64,000 nucleotides of DNA. Source: Geothrix sp. 21YS21S-2 (lineage in GTDB: Bacteria > Acidobacteriota > Holophagae > Holophagales > Holophagaceae). The stretch is taken from the NCBI RefSeq assembly GCF_030846775.1, contig NZ_CP132910.1:2452001-2516000 (forward strand), read 5' to 3'. How positions within the stretch are numbered: the first letter of the stretch is position 1; each line of letters begins with the position of its first letter. Made by a program: the position numbers and the translations under genes. The notes beneath the pieces are model-generated. The model saw only the letters and a program-made list of their open reading frames with translations. It did no database searches and was not told the DNA's origin. This document shows positions 31,001 to 39,916 of this stretch, one piece after another.

Positions 31001-31205
31001 CATGCCGCGGATGGGCGGGCGGGAGGCCCACGATCGCATCCGGGGCCTGGACCCCGGCGTCAAGGTCCTCTTCATCAGCGGCTACACCGCGGACGCCCTG
31101 GATTCCGAAGGCTTCTTCGGCAACGACACCCGCTTCCTGGCCAAGCCCATGAGCCCGGTGGAACTGCTGCAGAAGGTCCGGGCGATCCTGGACGGCACCG
31201 GCTGA
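28056..31205 (+). CDS. Hybrid sensor histidine kinase (PocR-GAF-GAF-PAS-HisKA-HATPase-REC)
   Basis: This is a soluble, apparently cytoplasmic, 1049-residue hybrid kinase. Domains in order are: PocR-type ligand-binding domain, about 10-175 ([52 protein letters not shown]); GAF, about 205-365; GAF, about 375-540 ([19 protein letters not shown], also typical of GAF domains in hybrid kinases); PAS, about 550-670; histidine-phosphotransfer domain with His688 in [20 protein letters not shown]; ATPase domain ([35 protein letters not shown]); and a receiver with Asp980 in [13 protein letters not shown]. PocR domains bind small carbon compounds in some relatives; the ligand here is unknown. No response regulator gene is next to it. 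Confidence 0.92.
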   Translation: MARYALEALVDLEQIRQLMESHHLSSGMACALLDPNEEKLISVGWQDICTRFHRENPVTAARCRESDACIKAHLADPGGRMLEYRCGNGMIDVAMPILVDGELLGTMFAGQFFREEDPPDRAFFVAQARALGFDEAAYLQALDRVPTFSSAYIHREVLFLQRIVRLLAEIGLKNLQLRREMEERRQAEEQQQRLNRELRAISNCNQVLMRAEDEHLLLDAICRIICEEAGYHLAWVGYVEHDPDKTIRVVARAGCGEGYLLAERLTWADTDHGKGPAGCAVRTGRPVCFQDLDANAGPGPWRSNARERGDRSTLALPLGTEGAEPFGVLGIYSTESGAFTQEEMRLLEELAGDLAFGVTVLRAREVRKRGEAVMRARLRLLEFASSHSLDELLTASLDEIEALTGSTIGFYHFVEPDQRTLHLQTWSTNTLKNMCSAEGKGSHYPIDQAGVWVDCVHLGGPVIHNDYPNLPHRKGLPEGHAPVLREAVAPILRGGLIKAIIGIGNKPTDYQETDLEILSQLGDLSWDIAERMRVEAAVEVREEEYRCLAEHSPDNIVRYDRACRTLYANTRFKTTMSVSEAAIQGRTPLELAAQEGHGRPGEIERYQAVLSRVIASGEAADVELSVPDGTGELRTHSVRFAPERDADGRIVGALAFGRDITEQQKLAEQLRQSQKMEAIGKLAGGVAHDFNNLLTAIIGFSNLAKRNLGAGTPSDGYLDQILAAADRAANLTRALLAFSRKQLLLPRPVDLNGIVRNVESLLRRLIGEDIDLVIHLADFPLTAMADPGQIEQVLMNLATNARDAMPDGGRLAITTERKDLGKDVIGAQGFGAAGRYGLITVSDSGTGMDEATRAKIFEPFFTTKEKGKGTGLGLAIAYGIVKQHEGAINVYSEPGKGTSFRIYLPLVGELVEDADPEREAAEPQGGSETLLLVEDDPDVRALAGTVLREAGYRVLEAVDGQEALERFQAQAKEIDLLIMDVIMPRMGGREAHDRIRGLDPGVKVLFISGYTADALDSEGFFGNDTRFLAKPMSPVELLQKVRAILDGTG

Positions 31206-31210
31206 CGGGT

Positions 31211-31861
31211 TCAGGCGCCCTTCGCCGTAGGGATCCCACCCAGCCCTTCGGCCCACATGCGGACCAGCTCGAAGCGCACCTTGAGTTCGCGGAGGTTCCA
31301 GAGGATCCGTTCCAGCTCCGCGGGGCTGAAGCGTTCCAGGCGGCGCTTCGCGTCCGTGGCCGTGGAGACCCCGCCCAGGGCGGAGATGGGCGTGTAGTCC
31401 ACGGGCTGGTCCAGGTAGGCCTGGAGGCGGCCCAGCTGCTGGTAGAAGTTGGCCAGCTCCTCGGCCTGGGCCTTGGGGAAGCGCTGCACGGACTGGTCCG
31501 CCAGCGCCATGCCCCAGGCCGAGCTCTTGAGGTTGCCGGCGGTGTGCTGGATCGAGAGGTTCCCCAGCTCCTTCGGGAGGGTCCAGGTGCGCTGGCTGCT
31601 CCGGGCCTCCTGGAGGCTCTCCAGGGCGGCGATGGTCAGGGCCAGGTTCCGGGGCAGGTCCTGGTTCGCGACGGCCAGGTTGTGGAGAGCCTTCCGGTTG
31701 CCTTCGGTCTCCCGGAGCACGGACGCCAGGGCCGCCTGGGCCACCCGCCGCTGCACCCGGGCGTGGTTCCAGCTGTCCAGGCCCAGGGCCATGAGCAGGC
31801 CCAGGAAGGTCGCGAAAAGGGATTTGGCGAAATGCTTGATAGGCTCGTGAAGGTTCTGCAC
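31211..31861 (-). CDS. Single-span membrane protein of unknown function
   Basis: The 216-residue protein has one N-terminal membrane helix (FAKSLFATFLGLLMALGLDS) and a soluble, mostly helical remainder with coiled-coil-like runs (ALASVLRETEGNRKALHNLA, AEELANFYQQLGRLQAYLDQ). No family was recognised; the layout resembles small stress-related membrane proteins. The frame is open to a TTG at 31891, but GTG 31861 has GGAG seven bases upstream and starts just before the helix, so I chose it. It converges on the hybrid kinase gene with a 5-base gap. Confidence 0.62.
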   Translation of the reverse strand: MQNLHEPIKHFAKSLFATFLGLLMALGLDSWNHARVQRRVAQAALASVLRETEGNRKALHNLAVANQDLPRNLALTIAALESLQEARSSQRTWTLPKELGNLSIQHTAGNLKSSAWGMALADQSVQRFPKAQAEELANFYQQLGRLQAYLDQPVDYTPISALGGVSTATDAKRRLERFSPAELERILWNLRELKVRFELVRMWAEGLGGIPTAKGA

Positions 31862-32069
31862 GGCGGAACTCCAGGTTGGGGGATGGCTCAATCATAGCGG
31901 GAGCCCGGGCGCGATGGCTCCGGCGGGCCGCAGAGGAACGCCCTGGCTGGCTGAGATGGACGGGGCGAAGTCGTTCGCGATCACGGATCCGTTTTGCGGC
32001 CGCCAGGTCTGGATTTGGGACGGTCCATCCCGGATCCGGGACGCGAAGCCCGTCCCCGGGTCGATGGCT

Positions 32070-32099
32070 GAATTGTAGTTGTTAATATCATTACAATTC
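32070..32099. promoter_or_regulatory. AT-rich inverted repeat, candidate operator of the permease gene
   Basis: Perfect 8-base arms GAATTGTA (32070-32077) and TACAATTC (32092-32099) enclose 14 AT-rich bases. The whole site is far richer in A and T than its surroundings and ends 22 bases before the ATG at 32122. It could be a repressor site overlapping the promoter; no regulator gene adjoins it. Confidence 0.45.
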
Positions 32100-32121
32100 T
32101 CAAATCGGCACGCGTTTGGCC

Positions 32122-34527
32122 ATGCCCCTGGTTCACCTTCAAGCCGTTTTTCGTATCCGGGGGCGCGCGGTGGCGGGATTCTTCCGACAGCTTGGGCAGG
32201 TTTTCCGGTCCCTCCGGCGCTCGCCGGGGTATGCCGCGGCTGCGGCGCTCACCCTGGCCATCGGACTGGCGGGTGCGCTCGCGGCCCTGGCCCCGGCCTG
32301 GGACGTGCTGGGGCATCCCTTCCATTTCCGGGATCCGGGACGGGTCGTCTGCCTTTCCGGGGAAGGACCGGAGGGCGCGGCCTTCCTGCGCCCGGTCGGC
32401 GCGCCGGATTTCGGGGACCTGCAGAAGGAGGTCCGGACCCTGGAGGGCCTCGCCGCCTGCAGGGACAGCACCCTCGACCTGGAAACCCCCGAAGGGAGCC
32501 GGCAGGTGCGCACGGCCCTGGTCAGCGCGGGATTCTTCGGCGTGCTCGGCCTGCCGCTGGGCCATGGCCGGGACTTCACCTCCGAAGAGTCCGCCCCGGG
32601 AGGGGCCCCCGTCCTCATCCTGACCGACCGGTTCTGGCGCCGGGCCTTCGGCGGCGACCCGGGCGCCGTGGGCCGGAGCCTCAACCTGGACGGCGTCCCG
32701 CATCGGATCGTCGGGGTCCTGGCGCCCCAGCGCCGCCTTCCCTTCTTCATGGGCGATGCCGTCGCGTTCCAGCCCCTGGTGTTCCGCTCGGGGGAACGGG
32801 GGCGGGCCAGGCCGAGCTGCTTTGTCTTCGGGCGGCTGGCGAAGGGAGCCTCCCTGGCCGCCCTCCAGCTGGAGCTGGACCGTCTGGCGCCCTCCCTGGG
32901 GCCGCCCCGGCCCGCGGGTGACCGTTCCTGGGGGATCAAGGCCCGCGGCCTGCTCGCGTATTGGCGGGCACGCGAGGCGCCGGCGCTGGCGATGACCATC
33001 CTTTCAGGGGTTCTGATCCTGCTGCTGGCCTGCGCCAACACCGCCCACCTCATGCTGGCCCGGAACCTCGACCGCACCCGGGAATGGGGCCTGCGCTCGG
33101 CCTTCGGGGCCGGGACCTTCGGCATGGGCCGGCCCATCCTGGCGGAGGCGGCGGTGCTGTGCGGCTTCGGCGGCCTTCTGGCCGTGGGCTTCCTGGCGGG
33201 CCTCGGGAGGCTGGACCTCCTGCCCGGGGAGGCCCTTGGCGGGCCGGTCCCGGGGCTCATGGCCGGGGCCCTAGGGGCCTCGGTGCTCCTGACGGCCTTC
33301 CTCCCCATCCGCTGGGCATCGCGCCTGGATCTCAACGAAGCCCTGCGCGAGGGAGGCACGGCCTCGGCGTCCAGGGGCAGCACCTTCCTGCGCGGTTGGC
33401 TCGCGGTGATCCAGTTCGCGCTGGCCTTCGCCCTGCTGGTGGGCGCCGGCATGAGCCTCCGGGCCCTGGAGCGGCTCCGGAACATCGACCCCGGCTACCA
33501 CCTCGCGGACCTGAGCGTGGCCATCGTGACCTTGCGGGGCGGCGGCGATGTCCAGGCCCGGGGTCTGGCCTTCCAGCGCCAGGTGCTCCAGTCCTTGAAG
33601 GAGACGCCGGGCATCCAATCGGCCGCCATGTCCAACACGCGGCCCCTGGTCGACCAGGGCCACAACGGCAACGTCTGGCCGGAGGGAGGCCAGGGGTACC
33701 TGGAGGCCGGCCAGCATGCCGTCAGCCCGGAGTATTTCCAGACCCTGGGAATTCCCCTTCTGGCGGGCCGGAATCCGGAAGAGCGGGAGGCGGGAGCCTG
33801 CCTGGTCAGCCTCCAATTCGCCCGGCGCTGCTGGGGGGAGGCGGCGGCCCTGGGCCGGACCCTCCACCTGGGCGCTGCGAACGGGCCGGCCCTCGAGGTC
33901 GTGGGGGTCGTCGGGGAAGCCCGCATGAGCCGGCTCGCCCGGGAACCCATCCCGGCGGTCTACACGCCCCTGGCGCTCCGGGATTCCGGGTACCTGACGA
34001 TCTACGTGCGCAGTTCCGCCCCGGCCGCCGCACTCCAGGGCATCGTGAAACAGGTGGTTCGCCAGGCGGACGGGAACGCCCGATTCCGGGAATTCCAGAA
34101 CCTCGCGGCCCGGGCGGCCCAGGAAGGCGAGGAGCCCAGGCAGATTCGCGGGCAGACGCTGGCGGCGGGACTGCTGGCGGCCCTCCTGGCCGGTGTCGGG
34201 CTGGCCGGCACCCTCTCCCAGGCCGCGGCCCGGCAGAAACGGGAATGGGGGATCCGCCTGGCGCTCGGCGCCACGCCGGTCCAGCTCTTCGGACGGGTGT
34301 TCCGCCGGGTCGCGTGGCTCCTGGGTTCGGGCCTGGTCCTGGGCGGCGCCCTGACCTGGGGGTTGTCGCGCGTCCTGCGGCACCAGTACCTGGGCGTCGA
34401 GGCCGCCGACCCGGCCATCCTCGCCCCCGCGGTCCTGGCCCTGGGACTCACGGGCCTCGTGGCGGGGCTCACCCCCGCCCTGCGGGCCGCGCGGACCCAG
34501 CCCGCCGCGGCGCTTCGTTCCGAGTGA
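32122..34527 (+). CDS. ADOP-type (MacB/FtsX-like) ABC transporter permease
   Basis: The protein has the layout of acidobacterial duplicated orphan permeases: MacB-type periplasmic domain plus FtsX domain, twice, in about 800 residues. The first helix is in SLRRSPGYAAAAALTLAIGL. The first FtsX half has ILLLACANTAHLMLARNLDR and REWGLRSAFGAG, and the second has LLAGVGLAGTLSQAAARQK and REWGIRLALGATPVQL. No ATPase gene is adjacent, as is usual for this group. Substrate unknown. The start is uncertain: ATG 32122 was taken, but GTG 32170 begins closer to the first conserved residues and follows a G-rich stretch. An inverted repeat lies just upstream. Confidence 0.83.
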   Translation: MPLVHLQAVFRIRGRAVAGFFRQLGQVFRSLRRSPGYAAAAALTLAIGLAGALAALAPAWDVLGHPFHFRDPGRVVCLSGEGPEGAAFLRPVGAPDFGDLQKEVRTLEGLAACRDSTLDLETPEGSRQVRTALVSAGFFGVLGLPLGHGRDFTSEESAPGGAPVLILTDRFWRRAFGGDPGAVGRSLNLDGVPHRIVGVLAPQRRLPFFMGDAVAFQPLVFRSGERGRARPSCFVFGRLAKGASLAALQLELDRLAPSLGPPRPAGDRSWGIKARGLLAYWRAREAPALAMTILSGVLILLLACANTAHLMLARNLDRTREWGLRSAFGAGTFGMGRPILAEAAVLCGFGGLLAVGFLAGLGRLDLLPGEALGGPVPGLMAGALGASVLLTAFLPIRWASRLDLNEALREGGTASASRGSTFLRGWLAVIQFALAFALLVGAGMSLRALERLRNIDPGYHLADLSVAIVTLRGGGDVQARGLAFQRQVLQSLKETPGIQSAAMSNTRPLVDQGHNGNVWPEGGQGYLEAGQHAVSPEYFQTLGIPLLAGRNPEEREAGACLVSLQFARRCWGEAAALGRTLHLGAANGPALEVVGVVGEARMSRLAREPIPAVYTPLALRDSGYLTIYVRSSAPAAALQGIVKQVVRQADGNARFREFQNLAARAAQEGEEPRQIRGQTLAAGLLAALLAGVGLAGTLSQAAARQKREWGIRLALGATPVQLFGRVFRRVAWLLGSGLVLGGALTWGLSRVLRHQYLGVEAADPAILAPAVLALGLTGLVAGLTPALRAARTQPAAALRSE

Positions 34528-34531
34528 GGAA

Positions 34532-34558
34532 CCGGCCCTCCGCCCTCCGGAGGGCCGG
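34532..34558. terminator. Hairpin between the ADOP permease and propeller genes
   Basis: An 11-base perfect stem (34532-34542 with 34548-34558) and a five-base loop begin 5 bases after the permease stop, between convergent genes. No T-run is present. Placement supports a transcription end point; mechanism is unproven. Confidence 0.5.
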
Positions 34559-34587
34559 CACGACCCCCCTGGAGGGCGGCGGGCGCA

Positions 34588-35910
34588 TCACAGGCCCGCG
34601 GTTCCGGGTTCGGACAGGGTGATGCGGGACAGGGTCCCGGCGGTGCCGGCGGCCAGGACATCCCCGGATTCCGTGAAGGTGGCGTTCACCTGCGTGTCCC
34701 CCGACAAAGGCGCCTCTCCGGACCCGAAGTGGCAGACCGGACTCGCCGTGGCCGTGGCCTTGTCGACCCGCCAGACGGTGAGGTCCGGGATGCCGGAGAC
34801 CAGCAGGAGGTTCCGGGCCGGGTGGTACTCCAGGTGACCGACGGCCAGGCAGTAGGGATCCTGGAACCGGTGCAGGATGCGGTCCGTGACCCGGTTGTCG
34901 ATGTGCTGGATCTCACCGTCGCCGAACCCCACGAACAGGTTGGTGTCGCTGTACCGGGCGTGGGCGAAGAGGTCCTTCTTGCCGAAGGTGGCCTTGAAGG
35001 CGGGCGGGATCGCGCCGCCGACCCGGGTGTCGTAGATGAGCAGGGTGCCGTCATCCAGGGTCAGGCTGGGGCAGATGCCCTGGTTCCATCCGGGCCAGGC
35101 CACCGAACCGATGACGCCGGTCTGCTCGAGCTTCCGGAACGCCTCCGGCCGCTCCAGGTCCACCAGGGTGAGGCCGCGGTCGTATCCGCCCGCCGCGAAC
35201 TGGGCCCTGTTTCCCTGGTTGATGGCCAATTCCCGCAGCGTGGCCTTGTGGATCTCGGGCAGCTTCCCATGGATGGCAAGCTGGTTCGATGGGCTGAGGG
35301 AGACCAGATGCAGGGCCCCTTCGCCCGTCGAAACGATGGCGAGTTCCGGATGGATCCATTCCACCAGGCGCACCTCGCCATCCTGTTCGGAAAATCCCAG
35401 CCTGCCCAGCAGGGCGTCCTTGCCGGCCAGGTTCGAGGCATCCATGCACGCCAGCCAGTGCGACTTGGCGCCGGGCGTGTCGGTGCCCAGCAGGCACCGG
35501 GTGTCCTCGGCGGCGGGCCGGGTCAGGGAAAGACCCTGGTGCGCGGGAAGGGCCTTGTCCTCCAGCAGGGCGGTCATTCCCCGTTCGACCTTGGAGGTGA
35601 ATCCCGGCAATCCGGCCGTCCGCGGGTTGAATCCCGAGATGGTAAGGAAGTTGGACTTGGCGGCCGGCCTTGTGCTGGACGTGGAACTGGAGCTGGAGCT
35701 GCTGCCCCTGCCTGGAGCGGCGGAGGGATTCAGGCTGGGGCAGGTGGAGGAGCTGGAGCTGGAGGAGCCGGCCTGCACGACGGCCGGGGTTTCGCGGGTT
35801 CCGTTCCTGCCGGAAGGGCTTCCGGCCCGCGGAACCATGGCCGAGGTGGCCACACCGATCCCCAGGAGCAGCGCAAGGCGCGTTTGATGTGGTAGCGTTG
35901 GAATTCTCAC
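34588..35910 (-). CDS. Exported WD40-like beta-propeller protein with poly-serine tracts
   Basis: The 440-residue product begins with a signal-like segment (TRLALLLGIGVATSA). Two runs of seven consecutive serines follow (near residues 49-55 and 70-76), separated by TCPSLNPSAAPGRG. The rest consists of propeller-type blades (LRELAINQGNRAQFAAGGYD, TLDDGTLLIYDTRVGGAIPP, FVGFGDGEIQHIDNRV, LEYHPARNLLLVSGIPDLTV). No enzyme motif is seen; a binding or scaffold role outside the cytoplasm is likely. The start is GTG 35910 with AAGGAG six bases upstream. The serine tracts come from a short repeated DNA unit and may vary in length. Confidence 0.75.
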   Translation of the reverse strand: MRIPTLPHQTRLALLLGIGVATSAMVPRAGSPSGRNGTRETPAVVQAGSSSSSSSTCPSLNPSAAPGRGSSSSSSSTSSTRPAAKSNFLTISGFNPRTAGLPGFTSKVERGMTALLEDKALPAHQGLSLTRPAAEDTRCLLGTDTPGAKSHWLACMDASNLAGKDALLGRLGFSEQDGEVRLVEWIHPELAIVSTGEGALHLVSLSPSNQLAIHGKLPEIHKATLRELAINQGNRAQFAAGGYDRGLTLVDLERPEAFRKLEQTGVIGSVAWPGWNQGICPSLTLDDGTLLIYDTRVGGAIPPAFKATFGKKDLFAHARYSDTNLFVGFGDGEIQHIDNRVTDRILHRFQDPYCLAVGHLEYHPARNLLLVSGIPDLTVWRVDKATATASPVCHFGSGEAPLSGDTQVNATFTESGDVLAAGTAGTLSRITLSEPGTAGL

Positions 35911-36123
35911 GTGGTTCTCCTTGGACGTGTCAGCAGATGGGTCTGACTCATCCTGTATGAACCGTATATCGGATGGGTTCCTTCGGTCGAAGACAGGGAC
36001 GGCCGTGCCCGTGTCCCGCCGGAGGGCTTCGTTCCGGGTGACAGACCGGCCGGCTCGGGTTTACAGTCCCTCAGGAAATTCACGCCGGGTTTCCGGAGGT
36101 TGCACCTTCCCCTGGAGGATGGA

Positions 36124-36681
36124 ATGACGGTTTCCGTCTTTGTCGGTGTCAGCGTCGACGGGTTTCTCGCACGCCCGAACGATGATCTCGATTGGCTTCC
36201 CGAAGGGGAGGACGAGTCTCACGGCTACGTTGAATTCCTGGCGGGCGTGGATGCGCTCGTCATGGGGCGGAGGACCTTCGAGAAGGTGCTGACGCTCGGA
36301 GAATGGCCCTATGGTTCCAAACGGGTCGTGGTCCTGAGCGGCCATCCCCTGGACCTGGCCCGGGCCGGGGGCGGCCCCGTGGAGCAGATGGCGGGGTCGC
36401 CCGACGGGATCATCGACCAGCTCGCCGCAAGGGGCATCACCCACCTCTACGTCGATGGCGGAGTCACCATCCAGGGGTTCCTCCGGGCGGGAAGGGTCGA
36501 TCGCCTCATCATCACGCGCGTGCCGGTGCTCATCGGCGAGGGCATTCCCCTGTTCGGAACCCTGCCTCACGATGTCCACCTGCGCCATGTCGCCACCCGC
36601 GACTTCCCCAGCGGCCTGGTCCAGACGGAATATGCCGTCACCGGGCATCGGGCGCCATGGGTGGCGACGGCCCGACCTTGA
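36124..36681 (+). CDS. Dihydrofolate reductase/RibD-C-family protein
   Basis: This 185-residue protein has the DHFR-like fold shared by the RibD C-terminal domain and YyaP/YwjB-type reductases. It starts MTVSVFVGVSVDGFLARPND and contains DALVMGRRTFEKVLTLGEWP, VVVLSGHPLDLA and HLYVDGGVTIQGFLRAGRVD, with the terminal LIGEGIPLFGTL segment usual in the group. It probably uses NADPH; the true substrate is unknown and it need not act on folate. GGAGG lies five bases before ATG 36124. The 295 bases after it hold no gene I can support. Confidence 0.85.
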   Translation: MTVSVFVGVSVDGFLARPNDDLDWLPEGEDESHGYVEFLAGVDALVMGRRTFEKVLTLGEWPYGSKRVVVLSGHPLDLARAGGGPVEQMAGSPDGIIDQLAARGITHLYVDGGVTIQGFLRAGRVDRLIITRVPVLIGEGIPLFGTLPHDVHLRHVATRDFPSGLVQTEYAVTGHRAPWVATARP

Positions 36682-36977
36682 AATCATCCGCCTGACCGCA
36701 GCCCGGGGCCTGGAAGCGAAGGCGTGACCCGGAACGGTTTCGGGAACCAATGCGAAGTTGGGTCCACCCATTCGAAGGGCGGATTTCCCCGCCCGCACAA
36801 CCCGCGCCATCCACCCCAACGTCATGAAAGGTCCGCCCCTACGTAGGAATTGGGCAAGGCCCTCCTTCGTGAGGTCCTTCACCATCCCGGGATCCAGAGG
36901 GCAACGCCAGGTGCGGGTTCGAAGGGGTGACGGCACCCGCCGGCGCTGAAGGATCCCGACCACCTGGAGAAGAAGAG

Positions 36978-38171
36978 ATGTACAACCCGCTCCCGAAACC
37001 GCTCAACGCGCCCGCCCATGCGCTACGCTCGCCGCTCGTCGCGGCCGCCCTGGTGCTGGCCTCCGGCGCCTCGCTTCAGGCCGGTTCCGCCTTCGTTGCC
37101 ATCGAGAACCAGATGGAGTACGACTGGTCCGTGCTGGATATGAAGGCCCATCTGGAGAAGGGTGGGGTGGTGCTCAAGGTGCTGCCCTTTGAGCCGAAGG
37201 ATCCGGGCCCGGTGGCGGCCACCGGCCTGGAGCCGGGCGCGCACCTGCTGCCGGCCCGGTCCAAGGTGCTCCTGCAGTTCGAGTTCCCGGCGGAGCCTCC
37301 CACCCTGGAACTCTACCTCATGCGAAAGGAGGATGATTTCGGCAGGGTCCAGGGCAATGCCCTGCGGCTTGCCTTCGCCACGCCGGCCGAGAACAAGGCC
37401 CAGCAAGGAGCGCGGCTGGGCACCCGGGAAACCCCCTATTGCACCTTCACCATCACGCCCAGCGGGTCCCTGGAACACACCCCCGGGGCGGCCCTGGACG
37501 GGACCGCCGGCAGCACCCAGGAACCGCCCTCGCCGTCCGTGCATTCCCGGGGCCTGGCCTTCGCTTCCGACCTGGAGGAACCCGTCAACGGCCGCATCCT
37601 GGCGACGCCCACCTACCGGGTCGACCCCTCGCCCCGCACCTCCCTGCCCGCCACGCCGGTCGGGAACGCCCGCCCGGGCGCGGAAAGCAGGAGCTTCCCG
37701 GTCGATTCGCCCGGCCCTCGCGCCCCGTGGCAGCTTCCGGCAGCCATGCACAGGAACCTGGCCGGAAAGGGCTGGTTCGCCGTGCACAACCGCTCCAGGA
37801 GCCCGTGGAGCCTCCGGCCGGCACCGGGCAACGGCCAGAACTACAGCGTGGCGAAGGACGGCGAACTCCGGGCCGTGCCCATGGGCAACCGCATCCAGAT
37901 CCCGGCGGGCGGAAGCGCCGTGCTGGCGTTTGATTCGGACGCCGGCACGTTCGCCCTGGTGGACGCCCAGAGGGGCTGCCGGGCCAACCTCGTGGTCACG
38001 GGCGCGGGCGCGGAGTTCGAATGGTTCAAGATGGACGGCAAGGGAAGCGGGGCGCTTGCCCAGGCCGTCGCCAGCGCCGAGGTGGTGCGCACCCAGACCC
38101 CACGCCTTCTGTGCATCCTTAAGGACGCCTGGCCAGCGGCGCCGGTCTCGCCCAGCGTGCCCCGGTCCTGA
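36978..38171 (+). CDS. Exported protein of unknown function
   Basis: The 397-residue product begins with a signal sequence (LRSPLVAAALVLASGASLQA). Two beta-rich regions, residues about 35-165 (FVAIENQMEYDWSVLDMKAH, LLQFEFPAEPPTLELYLMRK) and 265-395 (GWFAVHNRSRSPWSLRPAPG, QIPAGGSAVLAFDSDAGTFA), are joined by a Pro/Ser/Thr-rich linker. The two halves may be related: both open with an Asn-containing FVAIEN/WFAVHN strand. No known family was identified. GGAG and GAAGAG precede the ATG at 36978. Confidence 0.62.
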   Translation: MYNPLPKPLNAPAHALRSPLVAAALVLASGASLQAGSAFVAIENQMEYDWSVLDMKAHLEKGGVVLKVLPFEPKDPGPVAATGLEPGAHLLPARSKVLLQFEFPAEPPTLELYLMRKEDDFGRVQGNALRLAFATPAENKAQQGARLGTRETPYCTFTITPSGSLEHTPGAALDGTAGSTQEPPSPSVHSRGLAFASDLEEPVNGRILATPTYRVDPSPRTSLPATPVGNARPGAESRSFPVDSPGPRAPWQLPAAMHRNLAGKGWFAVHNRSRSPWSLRPAPGNGQNYSVAKDGELRAVPMGNRIQIPAGGSAVLAFDSDAGTFALVDAQRGCRANLVVTGAGAEFEWFKMDGKGSGALAQAVASAEVVRTQTPRLLCILKDAWPAAPVSPSVPRS

Positions 38172-38249
38172 GCCGACGCCCTCGCCACCCTGGCGCCGGT
38201 TCCAGCGGAGGCGGTTTCGCTGGCGGGTTCAGGGCCAGGGGGGAGACGG

Positions 38250-39059
38250 TCAGGCCCCGCCCACCCAATCCCCCGGGCCCGCCACTTCCTTGAGATTGGT
38301 CTTGAAGGCCTTTTCCCGGGGGATGCAGAGAAGGTTCAGGGAGACCAGCGTGCCGAAGACATTCTCCGGATTGCCCGCGAAATTGTCGGCGTGGAACAAG
38401 GGCGGGGTGTGCCACCAGAGACGGTAGTCCATGGCCTGCAGCAGTTCAATGAGCTCCTGGGACTTCTCCCGGCGGTCGTTTTCCACGTAGAGGGCCGGGC
38501 GCAGCCGGTGGAGGGTCTCGGCGGCGCCTTCCAGCACCTGGGCCTCCATGCCCTCCACGTCGATCTTGATGAAGGCACAGGCCCGCAGCCGGTAGGCATC
38601 CAGGATCGCCACGGGCACCTTCTCCCCTTCGGTCTCCTGCTCCAGGCTCAGGCCGCCGAAATTCGCGTCGGCGCCGTAGTCCAGGGACGGAATGTGCGCG
38701 AACCCCGTCCTTCGCCCCAGCCCCTTCTGCTCGGCCACCACGGTGGTGATGTTGTTCATGGCCAGGTTGGCGCACAGCACCTGGAAGAGGATGGGCTGGG
38801 GTTCGAAGGCCAGCACCGCCCCCTGGGGGCCCGCCAGGCGCGCCAGGAGCACCGTGTGGGCCCCCAGATTGGCGCCCACCTCCACCACCATGTCCCCCGG
38901 TCGCACCAGGTGCCGGAAAACCTCCGCCTCCCCTTCGCTGAATTCGCCGTACAGGGCCAGAGAGCGGCCCACGTACTGGTCCCTGGCCGGAAAGAGCATC
39001 CTTCCGTACCGGCATTCCCGGGCTTCGAAGATCGATGGGAACGCGAAGAGGGGATCCAT
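38250..39059 (-). CDS. FkbM-family SAM methyltransferase
   Basis: FkbM-type enzymes methylate hydroxyl groups of sugars or secondary metabolites. The 269-residue protein has motif I in MVVEVGANLGAHTVLLARLA, the acidic residue after strand 2 in AVLAFEPQPILFQVLCANLA, and the family signature AFIKIDVEGMEAQVLEGA. The end TLVSLNLLCIPREKAF is also common in the group. AGGAT precedes the ATG at 39059. Neighbouring genes give no pathway hint, so the substrate is unknown. Confidence 0.87.
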   Translation of the reverse strand: MDPLFAFPSIFEARECRYGRMLFPARDQYVGRSLALYGEFSEGEAEVFRHLVRPGDMVVEVGANLGAHTVLLARLAGPQGAVLAFEPQPILFQVLCANLAMNNITTVVAEQKGLGRRTGFAHIPSLDYGADANFGGLSLEQETEGEKVPVAILDAYRLRACAFIKIDVEGMEAQVLEGAAETLHRLRPALYVENDRREKSQELIELLQAMDYRLWWHTPPLFHADNFAGNPENVFGTLVSLNLLCIPREKAFKTNLKEVAGPGDWVGGA

Positions 39060-39210
39060 GGATACAGATCCTAACCGCCGCCGCCCCGGCTGTCCCGTCC
39101 CGGCAGCCCGAATCCGCGCCCCCCCGCTCCCGTCCGGGCGCGGGGAGCGCGCCTGTCGCCCGTCGTTCGATCACCCTCGCCCATCGGGGATCACGAGGGC
39201 CCATCCAGGA

Positions 39211-39786
39211 TCATTTCCGGACCTCTCCAGGGCCAAGGCCCAGGCGCCTGTTCGCCCTCAGGAGGCCGATGGCTTCAACCATACGCCTGTGGCGCGTTTC
39301 GTCCCGCTTCGCGGCCGATACCCAACCCACATACCGGCGCTGGTGGGAGGGGGGCAGGCCCTGGAAGTTCTTTGATGCGGCCGGGTCGGCCTGGATTGCG
39401 GCCATGAACCAGGAAGGCGGGAAGGGTTCGGCCGATTCTCCGGGAGGCTGTTTGGCCAGATCCAGCGAAGCCAGGCCGGGGGGCGCAAGGAGGCCTGCGG
39501 CCTGCAGCTCCCTGGCCAAGGCGAGGTTGACCGGGGACCACCTGGAATGCCGGGTCCGGGGCGAAAAGCGCTGGGCGAACTTCTCGTCGTCCAATCGCTG
39601 GCGCACGCCGTCAATCCAGCCGAAGCAGAGGGCCTCCAGGAGGGCCTCCCGGTAACCGAAGGCCGCGCCACCCGCAGCCCGCTTGGTGAAGATGAGCCAG
39701 ATTTCCTTCGCGGTGTCGTGATTGCGCTCAAGCCAGTCACGCCAGGCTTTGCGGTTTCCGGGTTCAAGCGTCGTGGTGATCAGCAT
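39211..39786 (-). CDS. YdeI/OmpD-associated-family protein
   Basis: The 191-residue protein matches the YdeI/OmpD-associated family, sometimes called bacteriocin-protection proteins on slim evidence. Typical segments are REALLEALCFGWIDGVRQRL, FSPRTRHSRWSPVNLALARE and FQGLPPSHQRRYVGWVSAAK. The function is not established. The frame is open to 39831, but the family N-terminus begins at MLITTTLEPGNRKAW, so ATG 39786 was taken; the ribosome-binding site is weak. It faces away from the MarR operon, whose promoter begins 76 bases beyond. Confidence 0.8.
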   Translation of the reverse strand: MLITTTLEPGNRKAWRDWLERNHDTAKEIWLIFTKRAAGGAAFGYREALLEALCFGWIDGVRQRLDDEKFAQRFSPRTRHSRWSPVNLALARELQAAGLLAPPGLASLDLAKQPPGESAEPFPPSWFMAAIQADPAASKNFQGLPPSHQRRYVGWVSAAKRDETRHRRMVEAIGLLRANRRLGLGPGEVRK

Positions 39787-39861
39787 GGTGGATCCGAGGG
39801 AGCAGGCGCCCAGCTGGGCTCCAGGGTACACCCGGGCCGGCCAGGGGAGGAGAGGGCATCC

Positions 39862-39890
39862 TTGCGTTTAGTTCTATATCGAACTATACT
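39862..39890 (+). promoter_or_regulatory. Promoter of the MarR operon
   Basis: TTGCGT (39862-39867), a 17-base spacer and TATACT (39885-39890, five of six consensus matches) form a good sigma-70 promoter 26 bases before the first gene of the operon. The spacer holds the palindrome listed separately, so a bound repressor would block RNA polymerase. Confidence 0.72.
39869..39886. promoter_or_regulatory. Palindromic operator inside the MarR-operon promoter
   Basis: TAGTTC and GAACTA arms flank six bases; 16 of 18 positions are symmetrical. The site lies between the -35 and -10 boxes and overlaps the -10. MarR-family dimers bind palindromes of this length, and a MarR gene is the third gene of the operon, so autorepression is the simplest reading. 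Confidence 0.65.
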
Positions 39891-39916
39891 TGATCGAACC
39901 ATTCTCGGGAGGCCTC

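Noticed and set aside
27882-31895. 1337-codon minus-strand open frame
   Set aside because: It is antisense to the hybrid histidine kinase, whose domains are complete; the composition of the antisense product is not protein-like.
36758-36949. Possible 63-codon gene after the DHFR-like gene
   Set aside because: The product is a basic, low-complexity chain without a convincing start signal.
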